A stretch of 37,074 nucleotides of DNA from Candidatus Bathyarchaeota archaeon (lineage in GTDB: Archaea > Thermoproteota > Bathyarchaeia > TCS64): the NCBI GenBank assembly GCA_018396695.1, contig JAGTQU010000018.1, positions 1 through 37,074 of the forward strand. Reading direction: 5' to 3'. The translations under genes were made by a program, and so were the position numbers. The notes under the pieces were generated by a model, which ran no database searches, was not told where the DNA came from, and saw only the letters and a list, made by a program, of their open reading frames with translations. Of this stretch, positions 7,878 through 15,908 are shown piece by piece; the stretch's first letter is position 1; every line of letters begins with the position of its first letter.

Positions 7878-9103
7878 CCCTCAACCCTCGCGGCTCTCCT
7901 GCATAGAAGAAACACAGCCCCAGCGACTGGGAGAATCGTCTGCTCATCTTTGAAGGGGCCGAGTACTTCATTGCCTATCCTGAACTTGGGAGCTCTCTTA
8001 ACCATGACTCTGATCCGATCTCCTTTGAAAGCGATCGCCCTCGTTAAAGGGTCGTAATCCTCGAGATCGTCTAGGTTCACTCTCTGAGCCATGAATCCAG
8101 TCTTCCCGTGAAGCGTATTCGGGAGTCTTATCAATCGATGGAGGTCAGTTGTCACAACCGTGTCGATGGCTGATGCCTGCTTTTTAATAGATGCTTCAAC
8201 GAGGGCTTGAAGAGACTTTAAATCAAGGTATTTTAAAATCCTGCTCGAATGATCCTCTCTGAGAACCTTCAGGATTTCACTCTTCTCCTCTAGTATGTTC
8301 TTCAAAGCTTGACTACTCAGCTTGAGACCTTGGATAGACGCTTCATCAGCTTCGGACAAGTAATCATACACAGCCCTGGCGGTTCTTCCCCTCCAGCCTG
8401 GGTCAGCCATCGTTGAAGCTCCGCCCCGGGTTCTCGAGAAGCCGTGAAACTCAACCTTCAACCCTGTACCCGTGATGTAGTCTACTATTTCCCGCCTCCC
8501 GATCTGGTCGAGTTTATGAATCATAGGCGCTTTCACATGGACGTGGTATCCCCGGTTCCCTGTGAAGTTAACCTCGAGGTCGAGGGGCGTGAAGCCGAGA
8601 TCCTGGATTAGGATATCAATGAGCTTCTGAGCCTCGAATTTTGCAGCTTCGAGACATCTATCGCATAGCCAGGCCTCTTCTTCGAAGGAGTTCTTTCCGC
8701 ATCTAGAGCAGGTTTGAGGAGCTCGGCCCCTCCCCTCTAAACCGCATGATTTACAGATCCAATTATCATGGTCCTCCTTGCATGCTGTATCGATGTGGTC
8801 GGCGTCTATGTCGAAAACCAGGTCTGCCCCTAGCCAGCACTTCTTATCCATCTCCGCTTCAGGGTTCTTATAGTAGGCAGAGGAGTAGTAGATATGAGCA
8901 GGAGTGTTCTCAACTATGGCTGACCTCAACTGATCCTCGTTGTTGAATGAGAGGTGACGTATCATGGTCTTCCCCTCGAAGGATAGGAAGCCGAACTCTC
9001 TTCGGAGAATCTCTGTTGGAGCTTTCACAAATTTAGATTTGGCCTCGTAGAATCGTCTGAACTGATTCTTCACGAATCTAATGCTTCCCCAATCTTCACT
9101 CAT
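7874..9103 (-). CDS. priS: DNA primase catalytic small subunit PriS
   Basis: This is a 409-residue archaeo-eukaryotic primase catalytic subunit that synthesises RNA/DNA primers with PriL. Visible motifs are FGFLSFEG, RHLSF, the metal-binding VFDIDADHID (Asp98, Asp100), a zinc-binding insert with Cys pairs at about 117/120, 132/135 and 147/150, the nucleotide-binding TGNRGYHVHV (181-190), and HRLIRLPNTLHGKTGF. The frame extends upstream to 9199, but ATG 9103 is chosen because AGGAGG lies about nine bases before it and family alignments begin there. The upstream part overlaps a small Cys-protein gene in another frame. Its stop overlaps the GINS start. Confidence 0.94.
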   Translation of the reverse strand: MSEDWGSIRFVKNQFRRFYEAKSKFVKAPTEILRREFGFLSFEGKTMIRHLSFNNEDQLRSAIVENTPAHIYYSSAYYKNPEAEMDKKCWLGADLVFDIDADHIDTACKEDHDNWICKSCGLEGRGRAPQTCSRCGKNSFEEEAWLCDRCLEAAKFEAQKLIDILIQDLGFTPLDLEVNFTGNRGYHVHVKAPMIHKLDQIGRREIVDYITGTGLKVEFHGFSRTRGGASTMADPGWRGRTARAVYDYLSEADEASIQGLKLSSQALKNILEEKSEILKVLREDHSSRILKYLDLKSLQALVEASIKKQASAIDTVVTTDLHRLIRLPNTLHGKTGFMAQRVNLDDLEDYDPLTRAIAFKGDRIRVMVKRAPKFRIGNEVLGPFKDEQTILPVAGAVFLLCRRAARVEG

Positions 9104-9116
9104 TCTAAGCTTCCTC

Positions 9117-9278
9117 CTAAGTTGCTGAGGCGATGGAGGATTGATCCCTTGCCTTTTGAACCCCGTTGAATGGACAGATCCCACATAGTTCAGCATCATA
9201 TCTGACCAGATTCATATAGCGCCGGCAGTAGTGTAAACCCCTCAGCTTAAACTGCTGCTCTTCAATCTTCTCAGCCAC
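9117..9278 (-). CDS. 53-residue Cys-containing protein between priL and priS
   Basis: A small frame runs from GTG 9278 to TAG 9117-9119. GGAGG stands about seven bases before the GTG, the start follows the priL stop by one base, and its stop lies inside the priS ribosome-binding region. The product begins MAEKIEEQQFKLRGLHYC and contains Cys18 and a CGIC pair at 32-35 in the context YMNLVRYDAELCGICPF, which could bind one metal ion with another ligand such as His16. I do not recognise the family. Spacing and ribosome-binding site make it a convincing gene. An involvement with primase is inference from position. Confidence 0.65.
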   Translation of the reverse strand: MAEKIEEQQFKLRGLHYCRRYMNLVRYDAELCGICPFNGVQKARDQSSIASAT

Positions 9279-9279
9279 T

Positions 9280-10362
9280 CTATATTCCTCCTTGATGATT
9301 AGAACCAGTTATCCCTAGACTTGTTTTCTCTCCTCCCTTAATCGATTGAACTCTACGCTTATAATAGGTTAGAGGATGCTTAACTCCTTTACAGTAGATG
9401 TCAGGGTTATAGCAGACGCCGTGGGTACGCATTGTGGCGCAGTTTGGAGGCGTATACCTCGTCCGGCTACCCCTGAGACCGGCGATGTGCTCGATCTGGT
9501 ATTTTGTAAGCTGCTCATCAAAGTCCGTTACAGAGACGAAGAGCTGCAAAATCTGCTCAAGGTCCATCCCAGAGTTGACGAGGAACGATGTAAGCGCGAA
9601 CCTCTCCATGTGCGAAGCCCTCCTGCCTGAGAGGAGCCCCTCGAAGGCGTGCTTGATACATGGCGGAAAGGCTTCGCTTACAGCTTCGGGTGGAAGCTCT
9701 GCTCCACTGATCCTTCTTCTATGCTCCTCAAAGAGCTTGGAGATATTTTCAACCCTAGCTTGAACCGTTTCAGGAATCTCGACCCTGATATGCTTAGAGA
9801 CTCTGCCGAGTACGAAATCTTCAACCTCTACCTGTAGTAGCCTTATTACCTCCATCCTAGTCAGGAGGACCCTTCCACCGGATAAGACGCGGTTAACCAG
9901 CTTCCATTTATCCTCATGGAAGGATCCAGCGTTTCTCAGGTAGTCTACGAAACCCACTTCGAAAAGGTATGTCTGCTCATCCAGCTCACGCCGCGCATAT
10001 TTTATCTCCCAACCGAATTGCCTCTTAGCAAGCTCGGCTATGAAGGCTTCACTCTCACTCCAGAGTAGCTTCTGAGCCCTCGCCGCTTCTGCGTGAGCGT
10101 ATCTCCTTTCAAGAAATCTGTCTCCAACTGCAGAAACGAGCATTATGGCGACGGGCATTGAGAGTAACTCCGTCAAATCATCTGGGACTCCATTCCCTAC
10201 TATGCCATCGATTATTGCTTCGGAGACGCGTCTCTCACCCCGATCGAGGATCCTCGAGTAATTTGGGTTAGCTAAGTCTTCCACTTTGATGTTCAGAGTC
10301 TCCACGAGGGAGGTCGCCTCTTTCAGGAACGGATATTTGGCTGCCTCCCTCTCAGATATCAT
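9280..10362 (-). CDS. priL: DNA primase large subunit PriL
   Basis: This is the 360-residue Fe-S subunit of archaeal primase, which regulates PriS and helps initiate primers. The N-terminal two thirds are helical. The C-terminal domain carries four Cys expected to hold the 4Fe-4S cluster: Cys235 (PPCIKHAFEGL), Cys308 (PPNC), Cys317 (GVC) and Cys324 (YC), with the typical TRYTPPNCATMRTHGVC and GVKHPLTYYKRR blocks. The start ATG 10362 follows a TATA-like box at 10390-10401 at a distance suggesting a very short 5' leader. It heads the eight-gene minus-strand operon ending in nop10. Confidence 0.94.
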   Translation of the reverse strand: MISEREAAKYPFLKEATSLVETLNIKVEDLANPNYSRILDRGERRVSEAIIDGIVGNGVPDDLTELLSMPVAIMLVSAVGDRFLERRYAHAEAARAQKLLWSESEAFIAELAKRQFGWEIKYARRELDEQTYLFEVGFVDYLRNAGSFHEDKWKLVNRVLSGGRVLLTRMEVIRLLQVEVEDFVLGRVSKHIRVEIPETVQARVENISKLFEEHRRRISGAELPPEAVSEAFPPCIKHAFEGLLSGRRASHMERFALTSFLVNSGMDLEQILQLFVSVTDFDEQLTKYQIEHIAGLRGSRTRYTPPNCATMRTHGVCYNPDIYCKGVKHPLTYYKRRVQSIKGGEKTSLGITGSNHQGGI

Positions 10363-10389
10363 TCCAATCTAAATGAAGTTTAAGTAGCG

Positions 10390-10401
10390 TTATATTATAC
10401 T
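10390..10401 (-). promoter_or_regulatory. TATA-like promoter of the priL-nop10 operon
   Basis: On the minus strand the sequence reads AGTATAATATAAC about 30-40 nt upstream of the priL ATG. No other TATA-like box is evident between the tightly packed genes downstream, so it may drive the whole operon. Confidence 0.45.
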
Positions 10402-10623
10402 TTACTCGAAGCTTCTAAAGTAGTAGCTGCTTTGATGAGGTTTAGCCAGATTGTTGAATTGGTTCTCTAAGTTTATGAGGTTTTCGAGTTCAATCTTTGA
10501 GGCTTCTTGAGTGTTTACGGCTCTCGGCTGAACAGCTATATCTTTAGGTCTCTTGAGACGTGTTAGAGGAGTTCTAGATGGAGTAGAGAATGTGCAAAAT
10601 GAATCCCACGGAAATAGGGATTG
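10402..10623 (-). other. Protein-like open frame without a start codon
   Basis: Between two TAA codons this frame stays open for 73 codons and contains no ATG, GTG or TTG. Its last part reads like real protein, for example KRPKDIAVQPRAVNTQEASK, then IELENLINLENQFNNL, ending YYFRSFE. It overlaps the end of the phosphatase-kinase fusion gene in a different frame and ends at the priL promoter. It may be the tail of a decayed or frameshifted gene. It is listed as a remnant, not as an expressed gene. Confidence 0.25.
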
Positions 10624-11818
10624 TTAGATTATCATTGATTGGTAGGGGGAGCAGCTCGACAGCCATTCCTATAAACGATGCGTAAAACGCAGTTAAAGGG
10701 TCGACGAAGGCTAATGACCCGATGAAGGATGCCGTAAAGAAGGTAGCTGAACCCGTTAGAGTTTTACCTTTATTAAGCTTGTTTCTTCCCCTTCTGAAGC
10801 CCTTACCTGCTAGAGACGCGAAACCATCTCCCAACGTTAAAGCCATTATCGCAGAGTATCCCCTGGGGTTTGGGAAGATTAAGAGCGTGATGATGATCCC
10901 GAAGGCATAGAAGATTGGAGCAGTCACATACTCTTCATACTCGTATCTCTCAGATGCTGCCCGGGTTATATGCGAGATTATAGGGAGCTCTCTGCGAAGC
11001 ATTCTAAGCGTCTCTGATGTAAGATAGAGGAGAGTCATGGAAAAGATGACCAACGCCATATATGCTGGGGGTATGAGACTAATACATGCGAATGGTATCA
11101 GAAATCCTCCAATATGGATCAACTTCCTTAGAAGAAGCCTTCTCGTAATCTGAGCACCCCCTTTTTCCTCTTTTCCAGTAATAATAGGCAAGATCTCCTC
11201 AAGCTCCCCCTTAACCACGTGATCAGCTTTGAAGCCTAGGAGGAAATCAGGATTGTACGCTATCCTCAGGCTGCAGACTTCGAACAATGAGGCATTGTTC
11301 CTATCGTCTGCTACAGCTACGCAGCTTGAAAGTGTGGAGTCTTTTCCAAAGATCCTCCTCAAAGCTAAAGCTTTCCCCTCTGGTTCTAGGACGTCTCCGC
11401 TGATCTCTCCTGTTAGAAGCCCCTCGGAGACGCCAACCTCTAATCCTGAAACATAGTCGGCACCTAATCTTTCAGCAAGTAACTCCAAACCTTCCTGAGG
11501 GATCCCTGAACTTATGAGAGCAGTTTTAAACCCTTCCCTCTTCAACTCTGAAAATACTTTCGCCACAGTCGGCATTAGGGGTAGATCATTGAGCAGGGTT
11601 ATTAGCTTGCTATATGGGAAGCCTTCAAGGAGTTTGAAGATCCTCCTAGAAGCTTCATCAAGGGAGAGCAGCCCCATCCAGTATAGAAGCCCGTAGGTTG
11701 CTGCTTTCGCAAACTTTTTCAAGCCGACCCTGCTGAAAACTTCGAAGAGGAGGAAACGTGCCTTAGGGATGAGAACCCCCTCAACATCAAAGACGACCAG
11801 TTTTGAAACAGTGTTCAC
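10574..11818 (-). CDS. HAD-type phosphatase fused to a CTP-dependent prenol/diacylglycerol kinase-like membrane domain
   Basis: This is a 414-residue two-domain protein. Residues 1-210 form a phosphoserine-phosphatase-like HAD domain: motif I FDVEGVLI (Asp11; the usual second Asp is Glu13), motif II ALISSG, a Lys in GKALALRR, and motif IV VAVADDRNN. Residues about 220-414 form a multi-span membrane domain of the DGK1/SEC59/VTE5 type, with the signature LTLGDGFASLAGKGF, the NKGKTLTGSATFF block and the C-terminal ELLPLPINDNLTIPI. Members of that family phosphorylate dolichol, phytol or diacylglycerol using CTP. The fused pair suggests lipid- or isoprenoid-phosphate metabolism, but the substrate is unknown. 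Start is an ATG. It is transcribed toward priL, with a possible gene remnant between them. Confidence 0.82.
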   Translation of the reverse strand: MNTVSKLVVFDVEGVLIPKARFLLFEVFSRVGLKKFAKAATYGLLYWMGLLSLDEASRRIFKLLEGFPYSKLITLLNDLPLMPTVAKVFSELKREGFKTALISSGIPQEGLELLAERLGADYVSGLEVGVSEGLLTGEISGDVLEPEGKALALRRIFGKDSTLSSCVAVADDRNNASLFEVCSLRIAYNPDFLLGFKADHVVKGELEEILPIITGKEEKGGAQITRRLLLRKLIHIGGFLIPFACISLIPPAYMALVIFSMTLLYLTSETLRMLRRELPIISHITRAASERYEYEEYVTAPIFYAFGIIITLLIFPNPRGYSAIMALTLGDGFASLAGKGFRRGRNKLNKGKTLTGSATFFTASFIGSLAFVDPLTAFYASFIGMAVELLPLPINDNLTIPISVGFILHILYSI

Positions 11819-11950
11819 TTCAAGCCACTATAAACTAATTAATTCATGTGGTTCTAGATTTTAAGCTCTATCTCATAATAGGCATTCCAGTTCGCAGTGA
11901 ATCCACATGGTACATACGAGTTTGTGATAAGATCGGAATCCTGAAAGATA

Positions 11951-12505
11951 GTGAACTTTTTATCTGGGTTTAAAAAGTTGGGGCTCTACGAAGTTATGAG
12001 GACAAGGAGGAGCATAAGATCTTTTAAGTCTGACCCGATCCCTGACAATACCTTGAGGAGGGTTCTAGAAGCTGCTAGGATCGCACCGTCAGGAAGTAAC
12101 CGGCAACCGTGGAGGTTTACCGTCGTTAAAAATAGGGGGTTAATAGGAAGCATTGTAAATGCTTGTGAGCGTCAGGGATTCGTATCTGAGGCTCCGATGC
12201 TAATGATTGCTTGTGGTCAAGATATGAAATATTAATTGGGGAGGATATACGAGTGGTCTGAGCATGCTGATAGACCTCTCGATAGCTGTGGTCATCTCAT
12301 CCTAGCTGCTAGGGCTGAAGGATTAGAAAGATGCTGGATCGGTAGCTTCAGAAATGAAGAGTTGGAGAAGGTCCTCCAAATCCCGCAAGAATGGAATATT
12401 GTAGCAGTAACACCCTTAAGCTTCCCTAAGGAACCCTGCTTTAAGTCTAAGGCGCCGAAACCTCTAGAGGAGATCGTATTCTTCAACAGTTTCTCAACCT
12501 CCTGA
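11951..12505 (+). pseudogene. Nitroreductase-family protein interrupted by an in-frame TAA
   Basis: One continuous reading frame encodes a 185-codon nitroreductase-like FMN oxidoreductase, the normal family length, but TAA at 12233-12235 splits it after residue 94. The first part has the FMN-binding YEVMRTRRSIRSFK start and the APSGSNRQPWRF motif. The second, in the same frame after the stop, has DSCGHLILAARAEGLERCWIG and LSFPKEP, the typical C-terminal half. The start is GTG 11951 or a nearby TTG. Cause may be a point mutation, sequencing error or decay. No ribosome-binding site before 12236 suggests that the second half is translated alone. Confidence 0.8.
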
Positions 12506-12619
12506 AGGATTTAAAAATGATTGGATCATAATTTCAAAGACGGCTCGGAACAAGTCTAGACTAAACAATTAGGAAGAATTTTCAGCCTAAGAGATTCTCG
12601 AATATTTAAGCATCCATGT

Positions 12620-12877
12620 CTAAATATTCTGAGGGATCAGGATCTCTGCTATGTGGTGGGGCATTTTAGGATGCCTGTGAATGTTGTGAGCCATTCTGAT
12701 GAAATCCTCATATGATTCAACCTCGAAGATCCAAACATAATTCCACTTCAAGTTGAGGGGGCCATATATTCCCATGTATTTTACCTTCTCGTCTTCGCAT
12801 GATTTTTTTATCTTCTCATTCAAATCTTTGAGCTCGCTCAATCCTCCAACCCAATCAAAGTATAATAGAATGATCAT
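12620..12877 (-). CDS. Small alpha/beta protein, 85 residues, unknown function
   Basis: The family is not recognised with confidence. The pattern of hydrophobic strands and helices (MIILLYFDWVGG, then a charged helix KDLNEKIKKSCEDEKVK, then YMGIYGPLN, YVWIFEVESYEDFIRMAHNI and a final IAEILIP) suggests a ferredoxin-like alpha/beta fold as in dimeric barrel proteins. The ATG start lies downstream of an A/T-rich stretch on the minus strand. It is divergent from the MFS transporter and convergent with the broken nitroreductase. Confidence 0.6.
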   Translation of the reverse strand: MIILLYFDWVGGLSELKDLNEKIKKSCEDEKVKYMGIYGPLNLKWNYVWIFEVESYEDFIRMAHNIHRHPKMPHHIAEILIPQNI

Positions 12878-13020
12878 ATGGATCCCTTCACATTATCCTT
12901 TAATTGAATAATAAAACCCATATATCTGTTTCTGATCCAAGTTCAATTTTATTATCAAACGATTATCCAGAACGGTCTTGGGGTCGATGTGATAGAAAGG
13001 GTGAGACTGTGTATATGGTA

Positions 13021-13031
13021 AGGTTTAAATC
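13021..13031 (+). promoter_or_regulatory. TATA-like promoter of the MFS transporter
   Basis: AGGTTTAAATC fits the archaeal BRE/TATA pattern and lies about 50 nt upstream of the GTG start. That leaves a leader of roughly 25 nt containing GGGTGG as ribosome-binding site. Confidence 0.4.
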
Positions 13032-13076
13032 GCTGTCTTGAGTGCATGCTTAGACTCAGTAGGGTGGCATTAAGGA

Positions 13077-14348
13077 GTGGTTGGGCAAATTTCTCTGCGG
13101 CAGCTGATGCATGGAAATGTCCTCGTTCTCACTGTAAGTCGCATTCTTTGGAGTATGGGTGACTCTGTAGTATACGCATACTTCTCTCTATATCTTATCT
13201 CTATGGGGGCAAGTAAACCTGTAGTCGGATTCATAAACTCCCTTGGAGCGCTTTCAGCCTGCATTCTTTACCCTCTTGGAGGATATATCGCCGATAAGGC
13301 TGGTAGAGCCAAGTTTGTAGCCTTTGCAACACTCCTGTATACTTCAAGTTTTCTCGTATTCGCTATATCTCCTAGCTGGGAATGGCTAGCATTCGCCTTC
13401 ATGTACCAACAGATAGCGTTGTTCTACATGCCTGCTCTGAATGCCATCATGGCTGACTCGATTCCTATAGGGGCTAGAGGAAAGATCTATGCTTTGACTA
13501 TCGCGATCCCTGAAGCAGTTCGGATCATTATGCCTTACCTCGGAGGCTATTTGATCGCGGTTTTCACTCTTCAACCAGCTATGCGCTTAGGATATACGAT
13601 AAGCTTCTTCATAGGCGCAATCGTCTCTTTTATAAGATACCGTTATCTGAAGGAGACGATAATTAAACGTGAGGATATCGGCAAAGACGTCCCGAAGATG
13701 CTGAGAGAAGGATACTCGAATGTTTTCACCTCTCTCAAATGGATGTTCTCAAACATTAAAGGATACGCCTTTGTCAGTATTTTGCTTTCTTTCGCTGGAA
13801 GTCTCGTACTCCCTTTCTGGGTCGTCTATGCTTATGAGGTAATCGGGCTCTCAGCTTATGATTGGGGGATTATACTCCTGATCGGAGGCGTCGTTAAAAC
13901 ATTATTCAGCCTTGTAGCCGGGAACCTCGTCGACAGACTAGGCTCAAAGAAGTGTATTATAATAGCTTTTTCTCTTGCTATCCCCTTCATGACAGTGTTC
14001 ACGATGCTTAAATCTTTCGAGCTTGTTGTCCTAGTTTACATACTTTTAGTTATATCAAGTTCTTTAATGTGGATCTCTTCAACGGTCTACCTCGCCAACT
14101 CGATACCGAGAGAGATGAGAGGGAGGATAATGGCAGGGTTAGGCTCAGGGATGAGCATAGGCATAACAGGCGGAGGATATGCGAGTGGTTTCCTAGTGTT
14201 CATTCCCATGAGTCTAGGATCCATGATTAGCGGCATCGTATATAGTCTAAGTCCTGTTCTTCCTTGGTATCTCCAGTCTCTGTTACTTACCTTAGCGATG
14301 TTTATGAGTATAAGACTCATATACGACGCTGAAAGACCGCAAGAATAG
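13077..14348 (+). CDS. Major facilitator superfamily transporter
   Basis: This is a 423-residue membrane protein with about twelve hydrophobic spans. It has the MFS loop 2-3 signature (LGGYIADKAGRAKF), the corresponding C-terminal half repeat (VAGNLVDRLGSKKC) and a basic central loop around residues 190-215. The transported compound cannot be told from sequence; it most resembles drug- or sugar-efflux type carriers. Start GTG 13077 is preceded by GGGTGG about nine bases away; an ATG at codon 11 is an alternative. It is a single-gene unit, converging on the amidohydrolase. Confidence 0.85.
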   Translation: MVGQISLRQLMHGNVLVLTVSRILWSMGDSVVYAYFSLYLISMGASKPVVGFINSLGALSACILYPLGGYIADKAGRAKFVAFATLLYTSSFLVFAISPSWEWLAFAFMYQQIALFYMPALNAIMADSIPIGARGKIYALTIAIPEAVRIIMPYLGGYLIAVFTLQPAMRLGYTISFFIGAIVSFIRYRYLKETIIKREDIGKDVPKMLREGYSNVFTSLKWMFSNIKGYAFVSILLSFAGSLVLPFWVVYAYEVIGLSAYDWGIILLIGGVVKTLFSLVAGNLVDRLGSKKCIIIAFSLAIPFMTVFTMLKSFELVVLVYILLVISSSLMWISSTVYLANSIPREMRGRIMAGLGSGMSIGITGGGYASGFLVFIPMSLGSMISGIVYSLSPVLPWYLQSLLLTLAMFMSIRLIYDAERPQE

Positions 14349-14418
14349 ATTATCTAAAATTCATTATAGCTTGAAAAAGACAGAGAATCCGTTTGGAGTT
14401 TTTCGAGAATGGTTTGTC

Positions 14419-15807
14419 TTATTTTCTGTGGAAGACCTTCTCCTCCCAAGACTTCCTCTGCTCCGGATAATCGTCGAAGAATCTGTCAATGATCTCATCG
14501 ACCCTCTTCTGAGCCTTTAGTAAAGCCTGCTCGAGATCCAGACTTGTAGGCTTGCCCCCTAGCTTTAAAATTCGCCCATCTACGATCACGTTGTCTATGT
14601 CCGATGAGTTTCCGTATAGGACTATACTTGTTAGAGGGTCTCTCGTCGGAGTAATGAACGGGTTCATCAGGTCTACTGTGATAATGTCAGCCTTCTTCCC
14701 AGGCTCAAGGGAGCCTATCTCTCCTCCTAGACCTAACACTTCAGCTCCACCCCGGGTCGCAAGCTCCAGGACTTCGTAGAAGGTGGGTCTCGCTGTTCTT
14801 CGGTTTGATGCAAGCATCTCCTCAGCCCCTCCCGCAGACTTCGCCCTTACCCCTGCTCCCCACAGAATCTCTCTCAAGAGTTGAAGCATGTCATGATGGT
14901 AATCGTCTGTCCCAAACCCTACCTGAATCCCCTGGTCAAGCCATCTTAGTAGAGGGTTTGTAACCGCCCTACAGTGTAGGATGCTGACCCCCGCCTCCCT
15001 TATCAGCGATAGGTCTCTCTCAGTAACGTATGTGCAGTGGGCTCCCATCAACCTGTTATTTAGAACGCCTAGATCCTTCAAATGTTCGGTAGGAGTTTTC
15101 CCGTAAAGCTTTTTAACCTGTGTGACTTCTCGCCAGCTCTGAGAGAGGTGGGTGCTCATCTTCAAGTTGAACTCTTGGGCTAACTCCTTACACTTCAAGT
15201 AGGTTTCAACCGTGACTAGGTCCGCAGCTTTCGGAGCGATTATCGTCGTTATCTTCCCATCAGCCTTTCCATGCCAGTCCCTATAGAGGTTGACAGCTCT
15301 TCTAACCGCAGCTTCCCCCTTCTCATGAACATATTCATAAACTCCTCCCCTGAGCTTCTCTAGGTCAACCTCTTCAACATCCGCTCCTAGGACAACCCTA
15401 TTACCCGCTTCTTCGACAGCCCTCGCGAATCCGTCAGGGTACGTATATATGACGACCGTGGTTGTCGAACCTCCATATATGAGCTCAGCGCATGAGGCTA
15501 AGCCTAGATACTCCATATCTTCAGGGCGCCTATACCCTTCGAGCGGTAAGTTCACCCCGTAGAAGTCTCCGATGAGCTCGTAGACTCCTCGAAAATACTG
15601 TTGAAGATGGGCATGGGTGTTGACGAATCCAGGCATGACAACCTTGTGTTCGGCATTTATGATGAACTCAGGGCTTCTAGGCGCATCAACAGTCTTTCCA
15701 ACACTCTCTATTCGGCCTTCAGAGATGTAGACGCTTCCCTTGGGATAGATCTTCCTCTCAGAATCCATTGTTGCAATGAATCCATTCTTTATCAATATGT
15801 CTCCCAT
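14419..15807 (-). CDS. Metal-dependent amidohydrolase (TRZ/ATZ, cytosine-deaminase-like)
   Basis: This is a 462-residue enzyme of the amidohydrolase superfamily that hydrolyses amino groups or C-N bonds of ring compounds. It has the metal motif NTHAHLQQYFRG near residue 64 (HxH), later His residues in KMSTHLSQSW and GAHCTYVTE, and the catalytic Asp in GFGTDDYHHDM. The composite beta-sandwich is shown by the N-terminal ILIKNGFIATMD and C-terminal GSLEPGKKADIITVD. Relatives include SAH/methylthioadenosine deaminases and guanine deaminases; the exact substrate is not evident. The ATG has GAGGG upstream and a TATA-like box at 15839-15850, so it probably has its own promoter besides any read-through from the CoA genes. 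Confidence 0.85.
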   Translation of the reverse strand: MGDILIKNGFIATMDSERKIYPKGSVYISEGRIESVGKTVDAPRSPEFIINAEHKVVMPGFVNTHAHLQQYFRGVYELIGDFYGVNLPLEGYRRPEDMEYLGLASCAELIYGGSTTTVVIYTYPDGFARAVEEAGNRVVLGADVEEVDLEKLRGGVYEYVHEKGEAAVRRAVNLYRDWHGKADGKITTIIAPKAADLVTVETYLKCKELAQEFNLKMSTHLSQSWREVTQVKKLYGKTPTEHLKDLGVLNNRLMGAHCTYVTERDLSLIREAGVSILHCRAVTNPLLRWLDQGIQVGFGTDDYHHDMLQLLREILWGAGVRAKSAGGAEEMLASNRRTARPTFYEVLELATRGGAEVLGLGGEIGSLEPGKKADIITVDLMNPFITPTRDPLTSIVLYGNSSDIDNVIVDGRILKLGGKPTSLDLEQALLKAQKRVDEIIDRFFDDYPEQRKSWEEKVFHRK

Positions 15808-15838
15808 GTAATCCCTCTAAAATTAAATCCTTCAGGAG

Positions 15839-15850
15839 ACTATATAATAG
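15839..15850 (-). promoter_or_regulatory. TATA-like promoter of the amidohydrolase
   Basis: The minus strand reads ATCTATTATATAG about 35-40 nt upstream of the amidohydrolase ATG, leaving a short leader with a GAGGG ribosome-binding site. Confidence 0.4.
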
Positions 15851-15908
15851 ATCTCTTGTTAGGTGTTAGGAAGATCCGGTTGATTATCGAGTCGGCTTAT
15901 CTAATCGA

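Noticed and set aside
9376-9837. Several plus-strand frames inside priL
   Set aside because: They are antisense shadows of a gene with conserved Fe-S Cys residues.
12233-12235. TAA in the nitroreductase as a recoded codon
   Set aside because: Known archaeal recoding uses TAG (pyrrolysine) or TGA, not TAA, and nothing else in the window suggests a changed code.
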